DNA from: an uncultured Clostridia bacterium
GTDB taxonomy: Bacteria > Bacillota > Clostridia > Christensenellales > Borkfalkiaceae
Length of the DNA: 9,061 nucleotides
NCBI GenBank assembly: GCA_947629725.1
Contig: CANREU010000058.1
Location: forward strand, 1 to 9,061
Direction of reading: 5' to 3'
Part shown: piece by piece, positions 7,131 to 9,061 of the stretch
How positions within the stretch are numbered: position 1 is the stretch's first letter
Layout of the letters: the number at the start of each line of letters is the position of its first letter
Translations under genes and position numbers: made by a program
The notes under the pieces: model-generated
The model's database searches: none
Seen by the model: only the letters and a program-made list of their open reading frames with translations
What the model was told of the DNA's origin: nothing

Positions 7131-7159
7131 ATTATATCATACGCGGACAAAAAGCGCAA
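7131..7159 (-). promoter_or_regulatory. Extended -10 promoter of the activase operon
   Basis: On the minus strand a perfect TATAAT (7136-7131) is preceded by the extended motif TGA (7139-7137). A weak -35, TTGCGC (7159-7154), lies exactly 17 bases upstream. It sits between the spoIIID terminator and the ATG at 7101, leaving a leader of roughly 25 bases. This is a vegetative sigma-A-type promoter. Confidence 0.75.
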
Positions 7160-7180
7160 GCGGCGTTCAATATCCTTTTG

Positions 7181-7210
7181 TGTGAAAAATCCCCCGCCTC
7201 TCGGCGGGGG
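7181..7210 (-). terminator. Rho-independent terminator of spoIIID
   Basis: A perfect 8-bp stem CCCCCGCC (7191-7198) and GGCGGGGG (7203-7210) with a 4-base loop begins 4 bases after the spoIIID stop. On the minus strand it is followed by ATTTTT, a typical U-tract. It insulates spoIIID from the activase operon. Confidence 0.88.
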
Positions 7211-7214
7211 AAAT

Positions 7215-7478
7215 TCACTTCGTTCTGCGTTTTTCCCGCTCGTATTTTCTGCGGGTGGACTCCCCGCCCCGCAGATGCCGCTCACGCAGATTCACCCCGA
7301 GCACCTTCTGCACCTCGGCATACAGCGCGGGGTCGACGCCCGCAAGCCGCTCGGTCACGTCCTTGTGCACGGTGGATTTGCTCGCGCCGAGCTTTTCGGC
7401 ACACGCGCGCACGGTGCAGCCCGTCGCGACGATATACTCCCCGTTCTTCCGCGCACGCTCTTCAATGTATTGCCACAT
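7215..7478 (-). CDS. spoIIID: Stage III sporulation protein D, mother-cell transcription regulator
   Basis: The 87-aa product matches SpoIIID along its whole length. It starts MWQYIEERARKNGEYIV, carries a helix-turn-helix at about 22-44 containing the signature GASKSTVHKDVTERL, and ends with the basic segment RHLRGGESTRRKYE. SpoIIID is a DNA-binding protein that activates and represses genes in the mother cell after engulfment, within the sigma-E to sigma-K cascade. The ATG at 7478 is chosen because GGGGAGG lies five bases upstream and the protein then has the family's usual size; an in-frame extension to 7574 adds only unrelated residues. It appears monocistronic, with its own terminator and a sigma-E-like promoter. 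Its presence implies that the organism, or a recent ancestor, forms endospores. Confidence 0.95.
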   Translation of the reverse strand: MWQYIEERARKNGEYIVATGCTVRACAEKLGASKSTVHKDVTERLAGVDPALYAEVQKVLGVNLRERHLRGGESTRRKYEREKRRTK

Positions 7479-7509
7479 CCTATCCTCCCCTTTTCGACAA
7501 AGATCACTT

Positions 7510-7539
7510 ATTTTTATGTCGAATCGAGGCGGATTAGTA
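7510..7539 (-). promoter_or_regulatory. Sigma-E-like promoter of spoIIID
   Basis: On the minus strand, CATAAAAAT (7518-7510) fits the sigma-E -10 pattern, and TACTAAT (7539-7533) matches five of seven positions of its -35 pattern, with a 14-base spacer. Transcription would start about 25 bases before the spoIIID ATG. In Bacillus subtilis spoIIID is transcribed by sigma-E, so the match is as expected. Confidence 0.55.
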
Positions 7540-7574
7540 CCCCTTTCCGCCAAGCGCGCGGCGCCCTCCCGCAC

Positions 7575-7603
7575 AAAAAAGGCGCGGCCTCCGCCGCGCC
7601 TTT
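7575..7603 (-). terminator. Strong terminator hairpin without an obvious upstream gene
   Basis: A perfect 8-bp stem GGCGCGGC (7581-7588) and GCCGCGCC (7593-7600) with loop CTCC is followed on the minus strand by six T, and on the plus strand by TTT. It looks like a true intrinsic terminator for minus-strand transcription, possibly bidirectional, but no gene ends just before it. Confidence 0.7.
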
Positions 7604-7834
7604 GTCAAATCCGATCCGAGATCCTATCCCCCGCGCCCGTCTTATAGGCGCATCGCCCGCGCCAAGCAATATTATGTGCACAGAAACCTATCGCAAACTT
7701 CGGATCGCTCGCTTAATGAGCATACTCCATACCAAACACGCCACAAGGGCGGGCAAAAGCCAAGCCTTAAGCAGGATAAGATATTCCGAGGGGCACAAAT
7801 GCAAAAAACAAAAATTTCAGCAAACATCAAGTCC

Positions 7835-7870
7835 GAAAACAAAAGGAATGACACATGCAAAGCCATTCCC
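7835..7870 (-). terminator. Candidate terminator of the helicase gene
   Basis: Ten bases after the helicase stop, on the minus strand, GGAATG (7869-7864) pairs with CATTCC (7850-7845) around a 13-base loop, followed by TTTTGTTTT. The stem is short and the loop long, so this is only a moderate candidate. Confidence 0.45.
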
Positions 7871-7879
7871 TCTTGAAGT

Positions 7880-9061
7880 TCATTCTCTTTTAAACTTTAT
7901 TTCCGGCAAGACGATAGCCATTTCTTTTCCTTCATCTTTGGGTTTCCACCATAATATGAAGCACGCCGTGGCTGCGGAAGGAGAATAGCCCATATCCGTC
8001 AGTTTTTTGATTTTTTCAACGAAGGCTTTCGAAAATCTAACTATACTGTATAATCTTCCGTTCCGAGGAGTTTGCAGACAATTATTATCAATTTGTAAGT
8101 TGTCCCCGCTACGCAAATCGAGGATCGCCTCTTGCTTATCTTTGAAATAATCGAGGAATACGTCCTTATGTGTTAGTTGCAAAGTTATCTCTTCGGGTTC
8201 CCCATAATTTACGGCATCTGCTGTTACTTCGAGAGTATATCCGCCGAACAAGTCGTTGTTATAATGGACGTAAAGCTCGTTTTTTGCCCTTGTGATACCG
8301 ACATAAACTTTTCGCTTATTTTCATCCGAATCCAAGTTTACATGGTTGAGTAAGAGATATACACAATCAAATTCGCGTCCTTTTGCCTTATGGATCGTCG
8401 AGACAAAAACAACTCCCTTTTCGGATCTGTAAAAGTCTTCAAAATTGGATTCGTTTATAAATTCTTCAAGATCCGAACGATATTTTGTGCGATTGGTTGT
8501 TTCGAAATCGGCAAGCATCGCAAGACAATTTTCAAGGCAAGTGCTTGTTTTGTATCGTATCTTTAATTTTTCCTTTGCGCGTTCCCACAGTTCGTTTGAT
8601 ATGACGGGCGAAGAAAGTTTGCTGTCGATCTCATTCAGGAAGAAGCGTATTTCGATAAGATTATGAAGCCTGAAGCCGTCGATAGATTGAATCAGTTTTG
8701 CTCTTCGTCCCGCTTGCGTCAGCAGACCTACGATTTGCAGAGCTTCGTCATTGGTATTCGTCAAAACGCAAATGCTATCTTCGGTTTTACGATCTGTTAT
8801 TTGCGCTACGATCGCTTTTTCCATGTGCTCGCAACTATGATGGATCAGGCGAACGATTCCTTGATCGTCTGTGACCGATTGAATCGGCGAACTCTTCATG
8901 CGTGCCGAGATTTGCCCTACAAATTCATTGGCGAATTTGACGATTTGAGATTTACTGCGATAGTTTTCGGTCATCTCGTATTTGCGCGCGCCGTAGTCCT
9001 CGATCAAAGACTTCAAGTAGCGCGAATCCGAACCGCGGAATTCGTAAATATTCTGATCGTC
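7880..9061 (-). CDS. SF1 (UvrD-like) DNA helicase, C-terminal part (5' end outside window)
   Basis: The frame is open to the window edge and shows 393 residues, numbered here from the edge. It begins in helicase motif III (DDQNIYEFRGSD, residues 1-12), followed by motif IV (TENYRSKSQIVKFAN, from about 31). Motif V (STIHKAKGREFD) lies at about 221-232 and motif VI (VYVGITRAKNEL) at about 252-263. These belong to the second RecA-like fold of UvrD/Rep-type helicases that move on DNA using ATP. The Walker A motif must lie upstream. A C-terminal extension of about 110 residues (LTHKDVFLDYF, ILDLRSGDNL, ending AIVLPEIKFKRE) resembles, from memory, the tail of very large RecQ-plus-UvrD fusion helicases, so the full gene may be one of these; this is uncertain. 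The TTG at 9016 is not a start, since conserved sequence precedes it. Sampled lines are about 30-45% GC, well below the neighbouring operon, which suggests acquisition. Confidence 0.85.
   Translation of the reverse strand, partial: DDQNIYEFRGSDSRYLKSLIEDYGARKYEMTENYRSKSQIVKFANEFVGQISARMKSSPIQSVTDDQGIVRLIHHSCEHMEKAIVAQITDRKTEDSICVLTNTNDEALQIVGLLTQAGRRAKLIQSIDGFRLHNLIEIRFFLNEIDSKLSSPVISNELWERAKEKLKIRYKTSTCLENCLAMLADFETTNRTKYRSDLEEFINESNFEDFYRSEKGVVFVSTIHKAKGREFDCVYLLLNHVNLDSDENKRKVYVGITRAKNELYVHYNNDLFGGYTLEVTADAVNYGEPEEITLQLTHKDVFLDYFKDKQEAILDLRSGDNLQIDNNCLQTPRNGRLYSIVRFSKAFVEKIKKLTDMGYSPSAATACFILWWKPKDEGKEMAIVLPEIKFKRE

Larger units (their letters stand above)
7479..7879. other. Intergenic region between the helicase gene and spoIIID
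   Basis: This 401-base stretch holds the spoIIID promoter and ribosome binding site, a terminator hairpin at 7575-7603 and a weaker one just after the helicase gene. Between them, 7604-7834 changes from GC-rich (to about 7670) to AT-richer sequence. Small open frames on both strands there show no recognisable protein pattern and no good ribosome binding site. No RNA gene is recognised. Confidence 0.6.

Noticed and set aside
4381..7185. A 934-codon open frame on the plus strand
   Set aside because: It lies antisense to the activase gene and arises because GC-rich codons leave few stops on the opposite strand. Its product is a low-complexity mix of Arg, Glu, Leu and Val with no known motif.
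7479..7574. A 32-residue N-terminal extension of SpoIIID
   Set aside because: It would include the promoter and the ribosome binding site of the shorter gene, and no family member has such an extension that I know of.
6855..7988. A 377-codon open frame on the plus strand
   Set aside because: It crosses the activase start, its promoter, spoIIID and two terminators in antisense, and has no protein-like pattern.
1..9061. The TIR and helicase genes as one defence system
   Set aside because: They are on opposite strands, about 6 kb apart, with a housekeeping operon and spoIIID between them.

Overview
The window looks like a chromosomal segment from an endospore-forming, GC-rich anaerobic member of the Clostridia (Bacillota). 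Three things point that way: a clear spoIIID (sporulation regulator) gene, a BadF/HgdC-type activase plus HgdB-like dehydratase pair of the oxygen-sensitive 2-hydroxyacyl-CoA dehydratase superfamily, and a TIR protein of a type I know from gut Clostridia. The genus cannot be fixed from the sequence.

Layout. (1) 2-1510, plus strand: the C-terminal part of a TIR-domain protein with a charged coiled coil, a short TPR-like segment and two membrane helices. The gene very probably starts left of the window. (2) 1511-2160: a gene-free stretch packed with GC-rich hairpin-forming repeats, some present twice. (3) 7101 down to 2161, minus strand: a three-gene operon behind an extended -10 promoter. It encodes a 979-aa tandem activase, an HgdB-like dehydratase-type protein whose frame is broken once near 3850, and a 251-aa nucleotidyltransferase of the YcgL/RlaP type. 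Each junction is a 4-base ATGA overlap, so the genes are probably translationally coupled. (4) 7478-7215, minus strand: spoIIID with a strong ribosome binding site, a sigma-E-like promoter and its own terminator. (5) 7479-7879: an intergenic region with two terminator-like hairpins. (6) 9061-7880, minus strand: the C-terminal part of an SF1 (UvrD-like) helicase, cut by the right window edge.

Base composition is mosaic. The activase operon and spoIIID are very GC-rich (one sampled line is 75% GC), while the flanking TIR and helicase genes are near 30-45% in lines I counted. This fits conserved genes flanked by acquired, possibly defence-related genes. The TIR and helicase genes are about 6 kb apart with housekeeping genes between them, so I do not claim that they form one system.

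No tRNA, rRNA, CRISPR array, transposase or integrase was seen. The points most worth a second look are the frameshift in an otherwise well-conserved dehydratase gene, the coupling of a nucleotidyltransferase to a radical-type dehydratase operon, the membrane-anchored TIR protein, and the repeat cluster.
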